Positions 24,548 through 35,511 of a DNA stretch of 64,000 nucleotides are shown one piece after another (position 1 is the stretch's first letter; every line of letters starts with the position of its first letter). Under the pieces are notes generated by a model. That model was not told where the DNA came from and ran no database searches. It saw only the letters and a list, made by a program, of their open reading frames with translations. Source of the DNA: Castanea sativa (lineage: Eukaryota > Streptophyta > Magnoliopsida > Fagales > Fagaceae); the NCBI RefSeq assembly GCF_040712315.1, contig NC_134013.1, forward strand, positions 74,778,001-74,842,000. Reading direction: 5' to 3'. Position numbers and translations under genes: made by a program.

Positions 24548-25141
24548 TCATTATCAAATTGATTCATTCACAATCGTATTTGACATAAAAACTCACGTTA
24601 TAGTAAGTAAGCCTTATTTCAATATCTATCTTGGACTTTTACCAAAGATAAAAATGCGCCGTGACATGGAGAACATGATTTGATTTATGGTGGGTGCAAA
24701 CTTTTGTAGATAATAAAGAAAGTTTTATATGCTTTGAGTTAAACATATTACAATTCTGTGAGTTTCAATTAGCTCAATTAGTAAAGTCTCTGATAATTGA
24801 ATATGATATCTGGAGTTCGATCCCCGCTTACACCAAAAACTAATTGGTGTCTTAGTTTGATAATATAAGAGCTACCATCAAGAGCAGACACCATAAATTA
24901 AAACTCTATAAAATATATATACATACACACATTACAATTCTTTTCTTGAGTTGGGCTTGACTTGTTCATGATCAACTCAATTCATTTACATAATTACGTT
25001 CCTATTTGACATTAAAACTAGCTTCCTTTCAAAGTCTCTATCACGGACTTTTAATAAAGATAAAAATGCATTGTGGCATGGAGAACATGACTGATTTATG
25101 GTGAGTGCAATTTTTTTAAATAAGAAAGAAAGTTTTATACT
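24548..25141. repeat. Direct duplication flanking a SINE
   Basis: Two ~190-bp direct copies (about 24548-24741 and 24955-25141) share TTTGACATWAAAACT, CGGACTTTTA-CAAAGATAAA-type sequence, GACATGGAGAACATGA and AAGAAAGTTTTATA. The SINE at 24758-24930 sits between them, at the junction. Confidence 0.75.
24758..24930 (+). mobile_element. tRNA-derived SINE, family 1
   Basis: Flanked by an 11-bp TSD ATTACAATTCT (24747-24757 and 24931-24941). A box TTAGCTCAATTAGTAAAG, B box GGAGTTCGATCCCC, then CTTACACCAAAAACTAATTGG in the same position as the intact copy at 20151. The 3' end runs into an AT-rich tail. Confidence 0.88.
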
Positions 25142-25152
25142 TCACATCCTAA

Positions 25153-25735
25153 GAGCATTCCCATTAGGGGAATGCAAAAGCAATTAAAATGCAAAATACA
25201 TTATCAAATACACAAAATCACACCCACATCCAGTTCTTCATCATTATTCAAATTCTTACAACAAGCTACAATAACATGTAAAAATATATTACCAATGTAG
25301 CACAAGCAAATATTTTGCCCTCTTATTTTAGTCACCCTCTTTCTCTCTCCTCTTAAAAACCCAAACACTTCCTTGCTCTCTCTTGCATCCTCTCTCAGGT
25401 TGTGCACTCATGGGTTGTGTATGTTGGTTGTGATGGTGGTTGATCATTGAGTTTTGGGTCTTGAGTTATGATTTGGATTAGTAAAGCAATGTTGAGTTTT
25501 GGGTTGTTGCAAAGGCCACAATTTTGTTACGATGGCCGTCGTGGATGGGGTGGGTCATCAATGCTGGTGTTAGTACGTTTAGTGTAGGTTTAATAGATTA
25601 TTTAAATGGGATAAATTGTAAAATAAAGAATAAGGTGTAGAGTGTGTTGTTAAAGTGGATATGTAAAATAAATAAAGTTACTTTGGGGCGATGCAAAATG
25701 TTTGTTTTTTTCCCCATTTCTAGATGTGGATGCTC
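25153..25735. mobile_element. Harbinger-like element D
   Basis: 583 bp. Inverted ends GAGCATTCCCATT / GAGCATCCACATCT are flanked by TAA on both sides. The interior has a TGTTGGTTGTGATGGTGG-like tract and no transposase ORF. It shares the TIR with elements A, C and E, but its interior is largely different. Confidence 0.78.
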
Positions 25736-25738
25736 TAA

Positions 25739-27240
25739 GGATATAAACATTTTGCATTTCACTAATTCTATTTCATAATCACAAAGTTTGATTTTAATAA
25801 TTGACTCCTTAATTAAAGTACACATCTCAGATTTTTTTTTTTTTTGTTGAGAACAACATTTTAGAGTCATAATATAACAAAATCAATCAAGATAAAAGGT
25901 TAGGAGATTATGCATGAAAATAAAAATTCATTAAATACATTAGTCAATCATAATTACCTAGATCTAAATGAATGGATGCGACCTAACCATTTTTTTTTTC
26001 CTTTTTCCCCGGCTTAATTGCTTGATTTTCACCATTGAGATTTTTGTTTACCCTCTCACTGTCTCACATACATGATAAGTACTAGAGATGTTAACAATTG
26101 GTGATAAACAAACTTCTAGTTAAAAATACAATGCCATTTGTTTTACAGATTGTTGCTTTTTTTTTTTTACCTCGTTATTTTCTTATTGCATCTGCACCTT
26201 TAACCACAACATAATCAGTTTCATTATGCCTCCTTCAAGATACCAAACAAGGCCCTAAATCATACATGTCTATCATAAAAAAATGACAATTTCAAAACTC
26301 ATATGATTCCCATTTTCTTTGTTTCTCATAGTCGAGAACATAATTTCCAAACCATTTTTCCATCGATCCTAACTTATCCTTTCTTATATCTTTGTTGTTG
26401 AGCCTTTACCTCAACAAGGTTTTACCATTTCCAATACTTCAATACCAATGGACCTTTATATTATCGGCAATAGTAGCCGATGTTGATCATAGTTGCCAAT
26501 GTGCATTTGAAGCACCCCAATTGGTTCATACCAAATCTCAAATTTGTTGGCTCATTCTTGTATTTAAAAAACTATATAAACTACTTTGGAAGATGTACTT
26601 TCAAAAATTAGATTCGTTTTTTGCAAGTTGCCCGTTAAATAGAGGCTTTACATGCACAAAAATAAGTTAAATTGATTTAATAGGCAAATACTAAGTCCAA
26701 ACTTAATTGATTGGACACAAATCTTTTTACTTTTTAAATGTTCTTGATCTTTTCAAGTTCTCAACTGTTAATTTAACAACTTCTATCATTCACAAGTTTT
26801 ACTTACGTGTACTCTTAGAACATATATTATTAAATTATTTTAAAAAATTTCTTATGAAAAATAAAAAAGTAATTAACTATTTTAATAATTTTTTAATTTA
26901 TTATAAATTTTTATTCTAATTCTTTATAAGGTCATATGTTAATCAGACCCTTTCAAAAATATATATTTTATGCAATATCCTAATTTGAATAAAAACAAAA
27001 AATGAAAGGAAACAGAGGTTGCTTCCACCCTCAACCTTTGATGAGAACACATGTTACAAGTAACATCACATCTAAATGGAACACAGCAGTGATTATCAGT
27101 AATTCAGTATCACAACAAAAAATAAATAAAATAAAATAAAAGAAAGAAAGAAAGAGAGCAAGGAAGGAACATAGCAGTGCCAGCATGGAAAGTAGCCATC
27201 ACTCCATCTACTCTTTTTTATTTTTTTCCAAATGATTAGC
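25739..27240. other. Intergenic, no gene recognised
   Basis: AT-rich. The open frame at 26392-26670 has some amino-acid complexity but no recognisable domain. It may be decayed retroelement coding sequence, which I cannot confirm. Confidence 0.4.
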
Positions 27241-27249
27241 AAAGCAAAA

Positions 27250-27660
27250 GCGCGTAGAAGGATGGTTTAGTATAGAAGATAGCATTTAACAGTTGGAAAT
27301 GGGCATTTTAGTCTTTTTTTCCAGCAAACTGTCCAAGTATTGCTGCGCGTTGACACTGATGCGGACGCGGACGCGGTGCACCACACGAGGGTGGGCCCTG
27401 GGCCCTTCGCTCTAAACGCAGACGATCCAGCCGGGCCGGACGTGACGCGTGGGACCCACACACACTTATTATGTGTATAGGTATCGTTTTCTTGCCCTCA
27501 GACAGTTTTTGCGGCAACGTTTTTTCGGGGACCCACCGCCGCGCTCAAAAGGCAGGAAGGAAGGGAGAGTAAAATCCGCTGATTTTATTTTTACATCATT
27601 ACGATGTTGACCACGCAAAAATCAGCATCGACTCTGATGCGGATGCGTAGCATGCATGCA
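27250..27660. promoter_or_regulatory. GC/CpG-rich island with TCP-type motifs
   Basis: An abrupt GC-rich, CpG-dense block in AT-rich surroundings. It has GGGTGGGCCCTGGGCCC (about 27390-27406), GTGGGACCCAC and GGGGACCCACC, all matching the TCP core GTGGGNCC, plus repeated GATGCGGACGCGG / GATGCGGATGCG. Open frames on the minus strand are GC-driven and show no domain. It may be an unmethylated promoter or enhancer, or a recently inserted sequence. No gene could be attached to it. Confidence 0.4.
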
Positions 27661-27789
27661 TGACTGAAGGGTCTGGTCTTATCCTTGCTATAAATGCTCG
27701 TTCTTGAGGATTTTTATGATGTAACGCATGCCTTAAATCCATGCATTATGTTAAGATGTTATAAGCACACACCCAAATACCACTCTACA

Positions 27790-27975
27790 ACTTTAATGTA
27801 ATGGTCATTCTACATATATAATTAATAAATACTTGTGACTTGTAGGGTGTGAGGTGTGGGAGATAAGAATTAAGGTTCAAGTCTCTAAGAAAGAGATTCA
27901 CACACATACACACATACACTTAGATTATATTAGAGTAGAGTAGAATTTTTATCTTTTATATATATATATATAAAA
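27790..27975 (+). mobile_element. SINE, family 2, diverged copy
   Basis: A-box-like TAATGGTCATTCTACA, B-box-like AAGGTTCAAGTCTC, then AAGAAAGAGATTCACACACA and TAGAGTAGAATTTTTATC, the 3' signature of this family (compare 45555 and 54534). TSD not resolved. Confidence 0.75.
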
Positions 27976-27979
27976 TGAC

Positions 27980-29862
27980 ACACCCAATTGTTTCATTATC
28001 TTCGTAATAATTATGGTGTTGATTTCTCATAAATAAAAATTAAAAAAAAAATGTAATTACGGCATAAAAAAAAGGTGTTGCCAAAAATATCAAGACATTT
28101 TGTTGTGTTTCAAATTTTTTTTTTTTTTTTGTCATTGCCTTTAATGTTGGTATGATTTTTCAAGTCAATGTTACCCTTTTTTTCTGCCAATATGTGTCAT
28201 GTAATTTGACAGAATTCTATTCTTTCTCTTGTGACATGGTTACCTTCTCCTACATCATGTGCAGGTATATCTAGGCTGTAAATGAATGAATTGTTTATGA
28301 ATAGTTCAATCTCAATTTCAAGAAAAAAAAAAAAGAGAAAATATTTATGTTTTTTCATTAAACAAATATGTCAACCTCAACTCTAAGTTAGATTCGACTA
28401 TTAAATGATCAAAAACTTAAACATAATAATATGTTTGGAAACAAACTATGCATTGCACTTGATTTTAGTATATATAATATTATATATTTGCATGTATACA
28501 ACCAAAAAGACACTATACTTATATAGACTTGAGATTAAAATGTGAAAGTATTAGTTGTAATAAATTGATAATACAAATCATCCATTCTAAGTAAAAACAA
28601 TATATAATTTGTAGCTATGCAAGGTTGGTAAATTGGATTTTTATAAGTTCATAAACAAAAATATTCTATATATTTAATTTAAATAATAACTAGTTGTTAA
28701 TTATTAGCATAAATTTGTGAACATTGAACAAAAAATTAGTCTTGATATTTTATTATATTATGTAAAAAGAATAGGTAATTAATTAAGTAGTTTGTAAACA
28801 AACTATAACTTGATGTCAGAAGTTATAAATTTGGCGAGATGATATATAATCTAAAGGTTGCTAATTGAGTAGGACTAAAATAAAGTACATGGAATGTAAG
28901 AGATAGCATGAGTATAATCTTATATTTTTTTTGTCTTGTCAATATTGTTGATTACAATTTTACATGCCAAGATATTTAGTGGGTTTATAACTTTATAATT
29001 GCAATATACGACAGTCTGTCTAATTCAAAGTCATGAAAAAAAAAATATTAGTAGTGAATAGAAACAAGCAATGCTATAGTTGGATTTTTTTTTTCCTCCT
29101 TTAAAAAGATTGACTGAAAATTGTGATTTCTTAGTGTGTGGATTAATTCATAAAACAAAATTTAACAAAAAAAAAAAGAGAGAAGATTTCAACAAGATGT
29201 ATTTTACTATCTTTAACAAATCGTTAATATGGTCACTCCACCGATATTGAACTCACTTGATTACGCAATCTAACCAGGAAAGCCAAATGAAAAACAACTC
29301 TTTTCAACAATTACAAAACTTAAAATGACGTGAAAACCACTTGCATGTATTGACAATGTCTTTGATAGAAGACAGTACCACGTACTAACAAAGAGACAAT
29401 TATAAGAAACTCGTCGGTCAAATGCTTTCGCAAAATATAAAATACTGGTTGAAATTGTCTCACTTAATCCTTATTATTAATTCCATTTCTTTTGCCCCCA
29501 CCCTTAACAAAACAAATTAATGGAAAAGTAATGTTATAGTAGCCGTCCTTTACACTCTTATTTTAGAAATATTATTTTGGACTCTTTAATAACAAGCTAA
29601 GATAACCAAGTCTACTCTAAAATTTGACCCAAAAAAAAAAAAATAAAGGTGCAATTGTCAAACAAACACTACATTCATATGAAAGGACAGACTAGTAACG
29701 GTGGCTTGTGGTCTAGTTGAATCCGATGGTGCATCATCTTTGTAAAGATTTTAACTCAATCTAGAATTTTAGTAAGACATTTCAAAGACACGGTGTCATA
29801 CATGCATGCATACAAGTGCGCAAATCGAATGAAAGCCCTCAAGAGAATTAGATGAATTAAAA
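27980..29862. other. Intergenic, no gene recognised
   Basis: AT-rich DNA with short A/T runs. No convincing ORF, TIR pair or LTR. Confidence 0.5.
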
Positions 29863-30046
29863 TAAACTTAGCAAATAATCCAATAACCATAAATTTTGGT
29901 GCGGCTTGTTCAATACTGCGCATCAATTAGTGCTAGTAATACGGTGTTAATACTTAAACTTAGCAAATAATCCAATAACCATAAATTTTGGTGAGGCTTG
30001 TTCAATACTGCACATCAATTAGTGCTAGTAATAAGGTGTTAATACT
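29863..30046. repeat. 92-bp tandem duplication
   Basis: Two nearly identical units start TAAACTTAGCAAATAATCCA, at 29863 and 29955. They differ at only a few bases (GTGCGGCTTG versus GTGAGGCTTG; CTGCGCATC versus CTGCACATC), so the duplication is young. The differences are all C/G-to-A changes at CG sites, as expected from methyl-cytosine deamination. Confidence 0.92.
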
Positions 30047-30179
30047 TATGATTACTTATGGTAAGTATTTTATTTGGTTAGATCTTATAAGCTTAATTTT
30101 TAGTTTTGGTTTACAGTTTTTAATTTTTTTTTTTTCAAATTATAACATATTTTCGATAAAAAAAACTAAATAAATTATT

Positions 30180-30443
30180 GGACAAAGTTTAGTTACAATA
30201 TTGATTGTAATATAAGACTACAATCTTACTATATAATTTATAAACTTATATTTTATGCATAATTTTAAACTACAAAAACTTACAATTTAAACAATTTATT
30301 GATGACATAAATATTAATCTTTAGACGATATAAGAAAAAGATGTAATCCAATAATTTATTTGTCAAAATTTACTTTTAGCAAAAAATTATTAAGTAAGAT
30401 TGTAACCTAAAATTATAACTAATTTTATAACTAAATTTTATCC
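30180..30443. mobile_element. Mutator-type MITE (264 bp)
   Basis: Ends GGACAAAGTTTAGTTACAAT and TTTATAACTAAATTTTATCC are inverted, flanked by a perfect 9-bp TSD TAAATTATT (30171-30179, 30444-30452). No ORF. A longer relative lies at 13125-13524. Confidence 0.88.
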
Positions 30444-30452
30444 TAAATTATT

Positions 30453-31380
30453 ACCAAATGGATAGATGCAAAGGAGAGTTAAATAAAGTCCAAGTTGATA
30501 TTAAAAAATTATGCTATTATTTTTTGTTTGATGAACTAAAAATAAATTATGCTATTAATATTTGGCCCAAAAGCTAATGATATCGAGTGAGGGCTCAATC
30601 AAAGGAACCCACATTGATTTTCCTCGCCATTAATTACACCGCTCAGAAGTTCACGCTCGAGTTTAGACTATAGTTAATGTGAACCGTTCGTTACTAAAAT
30701 GATAAAAAAGTGGACCTTGGAATTTAGTAGTAGGAATTTTAGGGGCGAAAAGGACAATCCGGTAATTTAGGAAAACGTTACTGGCAGTTCATTTACTCCA
30801 ATAGTCATCTGATTTGACAATGCACACATAAACGAACAAAACTACTTCACCCCTAAGCTTTAAAAAATAGTAATTAAATTTTTTTTTTTTAGGTCCCCCT
30901 GCCCTTCTCTCTTTCACATTCATAACAAAAATTCAAAATCTCGTGTACTTTTCATAAAATTCTCGTGAGATCAAACAATTACCGGCTACCTGCCGGACCT
31001 ATTTTCTGTCAGTCAACTTTAAGCCGGAATTCGGCACCACCGACTTCTGTATTTAACAACTTTACAGTATAACGACTTCTAACTTTTAAAAGCTGATGAA
31101 CAATGATTAAAATTAATTAATTTTTGATTTGGTAAAATATTTATTAAAGTCTTATTCCAAGCTTTAGCTTGTGGAAGTTGAAGGGGAATGGGATTCAAAA
31201 GAATAAAGTCAGCTTTCCTATTCCTATGAGAGAGAAAATTAACAAAAAAGTAGGTAATGAGAATGGAAGAAAAAATAAAAAAATAAAGTGGAAAAAAGGG
31301 GGAGAGAGAATCTGGTGGGCTTTGAGCTGTGATTTAGCTGTCTTGTGATGCATTATTTCAATCTCAACACACGTCTCCAA
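30453..31380 (+). promoter_or_regulatory. Upstream region of the LRX gene
   Basis: About 0.9 kb of AT-rich DNA between the MITE at 30180-30443 and the CT-rich leader of the LRX gene. I see no clear TATA box at a suitable distance; the nearest A/T-rich candidates are near 31270-31285. Promoter placement is therefore by position only. Confidence 0.35.
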
Positions 31381-31490
31381 AATCCCTAGAAAACAACCCT
31401 TCTTCCCCTCTCAACTCCTTTCTCTTTCTTCTCAACACAACACCAATTACTCCATAACCAAACTCCCAACTCTTTAATCCTTCAAATTCA

Positions 31491-31516
31491 CTCTCTCTCT
31501 CTCTCTCTCTCTCTCA
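31491..31516 (+). repeat. (CT)n in the LRX 5' leader
   Basis: Pure CT run in a pyrimidine-rich stretch (31385-31560), typical of plant 5'UTRs and Y-patch core promoter regions. Confidence 0.85.
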
Positions 31517-31652
31517 GATCTCAAAGTGACCATTTTTTTGAAGCCCCCCCAAAACCCCATTTGCATTCTCTTCCTAACTCTGAGAAGAGAGAGTGAAATA
31601 TCATAGAGAAAGAGCAAAAAAAGGAAAGAAAAAGTGGCATTTGGGAACTCAG

Positions 31653-31670
31653 ATGTCTCATGTGAGATGA
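31653..31670 (+). promoter_or_regulatory. Two minimal uORFs abutting the LRX start
   Basis: ATG at 31653 opens a five-codon uORF whose TGA (31668-31670) overlaps the main ATG in an ATGA arrangement. A second ATG at 31660 is followed at once by TGA (31660-31665), a start-stop uORF. Both have C at -3, a weak context, whereas the main ATG has G at -3. This would allow leaky scanning with some ribosome stalling or reinitiation. Function is inferred. Confidence 0.6.
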
Positions 31671-33907
31671 AGAAGAAGACCCTCTTAAACCTCTACTTTG
31701 ATCTCTCACTCCTAATTGTCTTCTTTCTAGGCACAGTCTCACTCTGTGCCTCTGAACAAGTCGTTATCACTCCCCATGGAGGCCTCACCGACACTGAAGC
31801 CTTGTACATCAGGCAACGCCAGCTTCTCTACTACAGGGATGAGTTTGGTGACAGAGGTGAAAATGTGAGCGTAGACCCATCTCTGGTTTTTGAGAACCCA
31901 AGAATAAAAAATGCTTACATAGCATTACAAGCTTGGAAGCAAGCTATTCTCTCTGACCCTATGAATCTCACTGGGGATTGGGTTGGATCTAATGTCTGTA
32001 ACTACACTGGGGTTTTCTGTGCTCCAGCACTAGACAACCCCAAGATCCGAACCGTTGCGGGCATTGATCTTAACCACGGTGACATTGCTGGGTACTTGCC
32101 AGAGGAGCTTGGTTTACTCGTTGATCTTGCATTGTTCCACATAAACTCAAACAGGTTTTGTGGTACTGTGCCACACAAGTTCAAGGATCTGATACTTTTA
32201 TTCGAATTGGATCTCAGTAACAACCGCTTCGCTGGCAAGTTCCCAGAAGTGGTGTTGAAGCTCCCTCAGCTCAAATTCTTGGATCTGAGATTCAACGAAT
32301 TCGAAGGTACGGTACCTAAAGAACTGTTCGACAAGCCACTAGACGCAATCTTCATCAACCACAACAGGTTCAGGTTCGATCTACCAGACAACTTTGGCAA
32401 CTCACCAGTGTCGGTCATTGTCTTAGCCAACAACAAGTTCCATGGGTGTGTCCCTTCCAGCATAGGAAACATGTCTAACCTCAACGAGATTATCTTGATG
32501 AACAATGGGTTAAGATCTTGCATGCCTTCGGAGATTGGGTTGCTGACGAATTTAACGGTGTTTGATGTGAGCTTTAACGAGCTGTTGGGTCCATTGCCTG
32601 ACTCATTCGGTAACTTGGTGAGTATTGAACAGCTAGACGTGGCGCACAACTTGCTATCTGGGACCATACCAGCTAGTATATGTAAATTGAAGAATCTTCA
32701 AAACTTTACCTTCTCGTATAACTTCTTCACGGGCGAGCCACCGGTTTGTTTGTCTCTACCGGATTTCAGTGACAGGAGGAACTGTTTGCCAAACAGACCG
32801 GAACAAAGGTCCGCTCAAAGATGTAAGTCGTTCTTGTCTCGCCCTGTGGATTGTAATTCATTCAGATGTAAACCTTTCGTTCCTGCTTTGCCTCCACCTC
32901 CTCCGCCTTCGCCACCTCTTCCTTCACCTCCTCCACCTGTTCTCTCACCTCCTCCACCTTCACCTGTTATCAAGCCACTTCCACCACCACCACCTCCACC
33001 ACCTCCACCTTCGCCTCCACCACCGGTTTATTCGCCACCTCCACCTCCACCTCCACCTCCACCCTCACCACCTCCTCCACCACCTCCAGTTTACTCTCCA
33101 CCGCCACCTCCACCATCACCACCACCTCCTTCTCCACCTCCACCATCTCCACCACCTCCCTCACCGCCACCGCCTATTCCATATTGTGTCCGCTCACCAC
33201 CACCTCCACCACCAAATTCACCACCCCCACCGCCACCTCTGTTTTCCCCACCCCCACCAATACCATACTACTACAATTCACCACCTCCACCACAACACTC
33301 ACCACCACCACCGCAACATTCACCGCCTCCACCGCCCCACTCACCGCCCCCTCCTCCACATTCACCCCCACCGCCAATTTATCCCTATTTATCACCGCCA
33401 CCGCCTCCAACGCCTGTATATTCTCCACCTCCCCCAGTCCATTCACCACCTCCACCATCCCCACCTCCTTGTATAGAACCACCACCACCTCCTTGTATAG
33501 AACCACCTCCACCACCTTCACCACCACCATGTGAAGAGCATTCGCCACCACCTCCTCCACCAGTTCACCACTTGCCACCACCATCACCTTCACCACCACC
33601 TCCACCTCCACCAGTTCACTACAATTCCCCTCCACCACCACCCCAAGTTTACTATAGCTCTCCCCCACCACCACCACCACCACCCCCAACACCAGTTCAT
33701 CATTCTCCGCCACCACCCGAAATTCACTACAGTTCACCACCACCGCCACCTGCTCCAGTGCCATGTGAACATCCTCCACCCGCATCATCACCGCCACCAC
33801 CAATTGTTTATGAAAGCCCACCGCCTCCGACTCCAGTATACGAGGGCCCATTGCCACCAATCTTCGGAGTTTCATACGCATCTCCTCCACCACCACCCTT
33901 CTATTGA
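31667..33907 (+). CDS. LRX: Leucine-rich repeat extensin (LRX3/4/5-type cell-wall protein)
   Basis: Predicted 746-residue secreted wall protein. LRX proteins bind RALF peptides through the LRR domain and are anchored in the wall by the extensin domain, linking wall state to FERONIA-type signalling (family knowledge). Seen here: MKKK plus a hydrophobic signal peptide with likely cleavage after ...VSLCA (~28); an LRR N-terminal cap (~75-115, with AYIALQAWKQAILSDP and SNVCNYTGVFC); about ten LRRs (~118-360, e.g. LFELDLSNNRFAGKFP); a Cys-rich hinge (~360-400); and a Pro-rich extensin domain (~400-746) of SPPPP-type repeats with Tyr motifs, ending GVSYASPPPPPFY as in LRX3-5. It has no intron. The frame is open upstream to 31634 but has only a GTG there, so the first in-frame ATG, 31667, is the start. 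The extensin part is unusual in carrying Cys motifs (PYCVRSP, PPCIEP twice, PPCEEH). LRX3/4/5 subgroup rather than pollen PEX is judged from the LRR sequence. Confidence 0.95.
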   Translation: MKKKTLLNLYFDLSLLIVFFLGTVSLCASEQVVITPHGGLTDTEALYIRQRQLLYYRDEFGDRGENVSVDPSLVFENPRIKNAYIALQAWKQAILSDPMNLTGDWVGSNVCNYTGVFCAPALDNPKIRTVAGIDLNHGDIAGYLPEELGLLVDLALFHINSNRFCGTVPHKFKDLILLFELDLSNNRFAGKFPEVVLKLPQLKFLDLRFNEFEGTVPKELFDKPLDAIFINHNRFRFDLPDNFGNSPVSVIVLANNKFHGCVPSSIGNMSNLNEIILMNNGLRSCMPSEIGLLTNLTVFDVSFNELLGPLPDSFGNLVSIEQLDVAHNLLSGTIPASICKLKNLQNFTFSYNFFTGEPPVCLSLPDFSDRRNCLPNRPEQRSAQRCKSFLSRPVDCNSFRCKPFVPALPPPPPPSPPLPSPPPPVLSPPPPSPVIKPLPPPPPPPPPPSPPPPVYSPPPPPPPPPPSPPPPPPPVYSPPPPPPSPPPPSPPPPSPPPPSPPPPIPYCVRSPPPPPPNSPPPPPPLFSPPPPIPYYYNSPPPPQHSPPPPQHSPPPPPHSPPPPPHSPPPPIYPYLSPPPPPTPVYSPPPPVHSPPPPSPPPCIEPPPPPCIEPPPPPSPPPCEEHSPPPPPPVHHLPPPSPSPPPPPPPVHYNSPPPPPQVYYSSPPPPPPPPPTPVHHSPPPPEIHYSSPPPPPAPVPCEHPPPASSPPPPIVYESPPPPTPVYEGPLPPIFGVSYASPPPPPFY

Positions 33908-34480
33908 TTCTTTTGAGAATTTTCTTCCTCTAACCTTTCCTCAACCACAAACAAACCCAAAAATTATTAAAATATCTCAATTTATATTTGCGGCCATTGC
34001 TTCTTTTTCCTCTTCCTGTGCTCTATCTCCACCCATTTTTCTTTCTCTATGGGCAATTCTCGTCGCTCATAGAGAGAGGATAAAGTAGAGAATGTAAAAA
34101 CTTCTCAGTGCAACTCTAGCAATCATCATCTCCAGCAATGTGGATACTATGTTGTCCTATTTGTTAAAGAAGAAACAGAGAGGAGGAGAAAGAGAAACAG
34201 TGAGAGAGAGGTAAGAGGATAAAAGTCACTCCGTATTTATTTGAATTGTTATGGATATTTGAGTTGTGCAATAAAATTTGGCAGAGAAAGAGTAGGTTGC
34301 AGAGACAGTTGTATGTATAGGGATGAATTGGAGACCATAATTCAGGGCTACAAAGACAGCAGAACTGTCTGCTGCTATTCGTGGTTCGTTGGGGGTTTCA
34401 TTGTTATTGTCTCTCTCTTTTTATATCATACTTTTGTTTTTTTTTTTCTTTTATCTGATTTTATAGTATAATCATGAACA
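33908..34480 (+). other. Probable LRX 3'UTR
   Basis: Follows the TGA directly. It has an AATAAA hexamer at 34270-34275 and a T-rich stretch at 34430-34450 that could be a near-upstream or cleavage region. Length is approximate. Confidence 0.45.
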
Positions 34481-35457
34481 TTTTTACTTGTACTATTTGA
34501 TTTTCAGAATTCAGCAGATCATTCCTTTCCCTGCTCATTGTGTCATATAATTGATATTATTCTCTGGTGTCAGATTGATATAGATGTATGTTTTATTTGT
34601 GAATCCATGTTTTTGATTGGATATAAGGGCTAGAAATGTGCCAAATTAGCTTCGTTTCTCTTAAGATTTCTAGGCTGTCTTTGATGGTCCTTTTGCCTCA
34701 TCATATTATTACTGCATCTAAACTGAGGTTTTTAGAGAATGGGATTCGATCCATCCTCCAAATTAGGAAGAACCACGTGCAGCATTGAAGTTTTCATGAT
34801 GTTTGACATTGTAGACAACCAATTTCCAGTTATGGAGGAAAAGTTCAATATTAATTGAGAGTATGATTTTGTGGCTATAAATTTGTGTGCAATATCTGAT
34901 ATGAGGGGGTGATTAAGGCTTTAGCCCTACCATGCTGTTGTTTTCATGCGTCTGAGATTTTCAGCCTCTCCAAAAAAAAAATATGAGTATTGAAATTTCG
35001 ATCAATTTTGCAGGTCCCAATTTAGATTTCTGTGGGACCTGAAATTCCTTGATTGGTGCTACATAAAATTCCTTAGCTTAGATTTCTCATTAAATTAGTA
35101 AGGTTGGGATAAGTAGCATGTGCAACCACTAATACTAGTTTGAAAATTTGAATTCAAACCTGTTTGCTTCACTCTCACACTTTCCCATTGGAATTTGGAA
35201 TGTCCATCTGATTACGCTCACAAAAAGCTCAAAAAGTTTCTAAAGCAGGCTGGGAAAAAAAATACTCTTCACATTGTTCTCCTCAAGAATCTCTCTCTTT
35301 TTGCCTTATTCTTTTACCCCTCAGATGCATCATTGACATCCCTCCTCCAATAGTTGTTGTTGACTGTTATCATTACTCTTGTGCCTTTCCTATAGAAAAG
35401 CTCTTTGGGTTTGGATTCCCCCCTCTCAATAGGCCCTTTTTAGATCATTCCCTTTTT

Positions 35458-35511
<54 letters not shown>

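Noticed and set aside
26392..26670. 92-codon frame with Cys and Trp residues
   Set aside because: Possible decayed retroelement or chance. I could not match it to any family motif.
27267..27517. Arg/Pro/Ala-rich open frames on the minus strand in the GC island
   Set aside because: Driven by GC composition. Two overlapping frames are equally open and neither has a domain.
31634..31666. LRX start at 31634 (adds 11 residues)
   Set aside because: The codon there is GTG, not used as a normal start in plant nuclear genes. The ATG at 31667 begins a good signal peptide.
32970..33896. Long open frames antisense to and out of frame with the LRX extensin region (Val/Glu-rich, His/Leu-rich, Thr-rich)
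   Set aside because: They arise from the CCN proline-codon repeats read in other frames. Composition is monotonous and no start or splice context supports them.
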